Source of the DNA: Oscillospiraceae bacterium
GTDB taxonomy: Bacteria; Bacillota; Clostridia; Oscillospirales; Acutalibacteraceae
Reading direction: 5' to 3'
Length of the DNA stretch: 6,259 nt
NCBI GenBank assembly: GCA_019417045.1
Contig: DXWE01000007.1
Coordinates: 28,033 to 34,291 of the forward strand
Part shown: in pieces, positions 6,195-6,259 of the stretch
Layout of the letters: the number at the start of each line of letters is the position of its first letter
Position numbering within the stretch: the first letter of the stretch is position 1
Translations under genes and position numbers: made by a program
The notes under the pieces: model-generated
Told to the model about the DNA's origin: nothing
What the model saw: the letters and a program-made list of their open reading frames with translations, nothing else
Database searches by the model: none

Positions 6195-6259
6195 GATGTA
6201 GGCCCGAAGCCTGTTCCAGAGCACATCCATCGGGAGATCCACAGTGGACCGGGGCCGCC
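6195..6259 (-). repeat. Direct repeat, copy B (truncated cas3 at right edge)
   Basis: Matches 1647-1711 with a single mismatch at 6204. From 6205 to the window end, 55 consecutive bases are identical. The repeat may continue past the edge. With copy A it brackets the toxin-like and immunity-like genes in direct orientation. Confidence 0.97.

Larger units (their letters stand above)
5958..6259 (-). pseudogene. cas3: Truncated second cas3 copy (breaks off after the HD domain), with read-through into unrelated sequence
   Basis: From the right edge to 6195 the minus strand encodes VDLPMDVLWNRLRAYI, identical in protein to residues 172-187 of the intact Cas3. At 6195 the homology stops: the intact copy continues into the helicase part with A-G-W-F-P-P, while this one continues Y-T-G-T-V-G and shows no helicase sequence. 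The frame stays open for a further 78 codons to a stop at 5958, overlapping the start of the large exoprotein gene by 37 bp. The 5' part, with the HD nuclease residues, would lie beyond the window. If that part is intact, the product would be an HD-only protein of roughly 275 residues with a foreign tail. The cas3 identity is secure; whether it is expressed is unknown. An assembly join at this point is the main alternative. Confidence 0.75.

Noticed and set aside
1..6259. CRISPR repeat array
   Set aside because: No set of regularly spaced 30-37-nt repeats occurs on either strand. The only long repeat is the cas3 duplication.

Overview
The window looks like chromosomal DNA from a Gram-positive gut-type Clostridia, most likely the GC-rich Oscillospirales. 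This is an inference from the strong Shine-Dalgarno sites (GGAGG type), the secreted DNRLRE/Big2 protein architecture, the GC-rich type I-C Cas3 and AT-rich spacers. All real genes lie on the minus strand, so transcription runs right to left. There is no CRISPR array, RNA gene, transposase or integrase in the window.

In transcription order: (1) At the right edge (about 6195-6259) lies a piece of a second cas3 copy. It encodes the stretch just after the HD nuclease domain and breaks off abruptly at 6195, before any helicase sequence. (2) About 200 bp of leader follows. (3) Next is a 1034-aa secreted multidomain protein (5994-2890): signal peptide, the N-terminal region typical of large Firmicutes DNRLRE/RHS-type exoproteins, a DNRLRE domain, a 'GWAW...HGF' beta-module, a Big2 Ig-like domain, and a C-terminal domain that I match from memory to DUF3289 (YPO3983 family). 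(4) A 197-aa single-pass membrane protein (2890-2297) has a start codon overlapping the large gene's stop (TGATG); it is a candidate immunity protein. (5) After 62-89 bp, depending on the cas3 start, comes a complete fused HD-helicase Cas3 (to 102). (6) The first five codons of the next gene, probably cas5c, run off the left edge.

The layout reads as a type I-C cas operon (cas3-cas5-...) with a polymorphic-toxin-like/immunity-like pair immediately upstream of cas3 and a broken cas3 copy on its far side. The 65-bp repeat between cas3 and the right edge (one synonymous mismatch, spacing 4548 bp) means the toxin pair is bracketed by direct cas3 repeats. This could be a real partial duplication that arose with acquisition of the pair, or an assembly junction, because the exact identity that reaches the window edge is precisely 55 nt.

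A second oddity is the 5' end of the intact cas3. The position with a well-spaced Shine-Dalgarno and family-like N-terminus (EKQTFFAH) carries ACG instead of ATG, so efficient translation of this Cas3 is uncertain. The toxin and immunity genes are visibly less GC-rich than cas3, consistent with separate acquisition.
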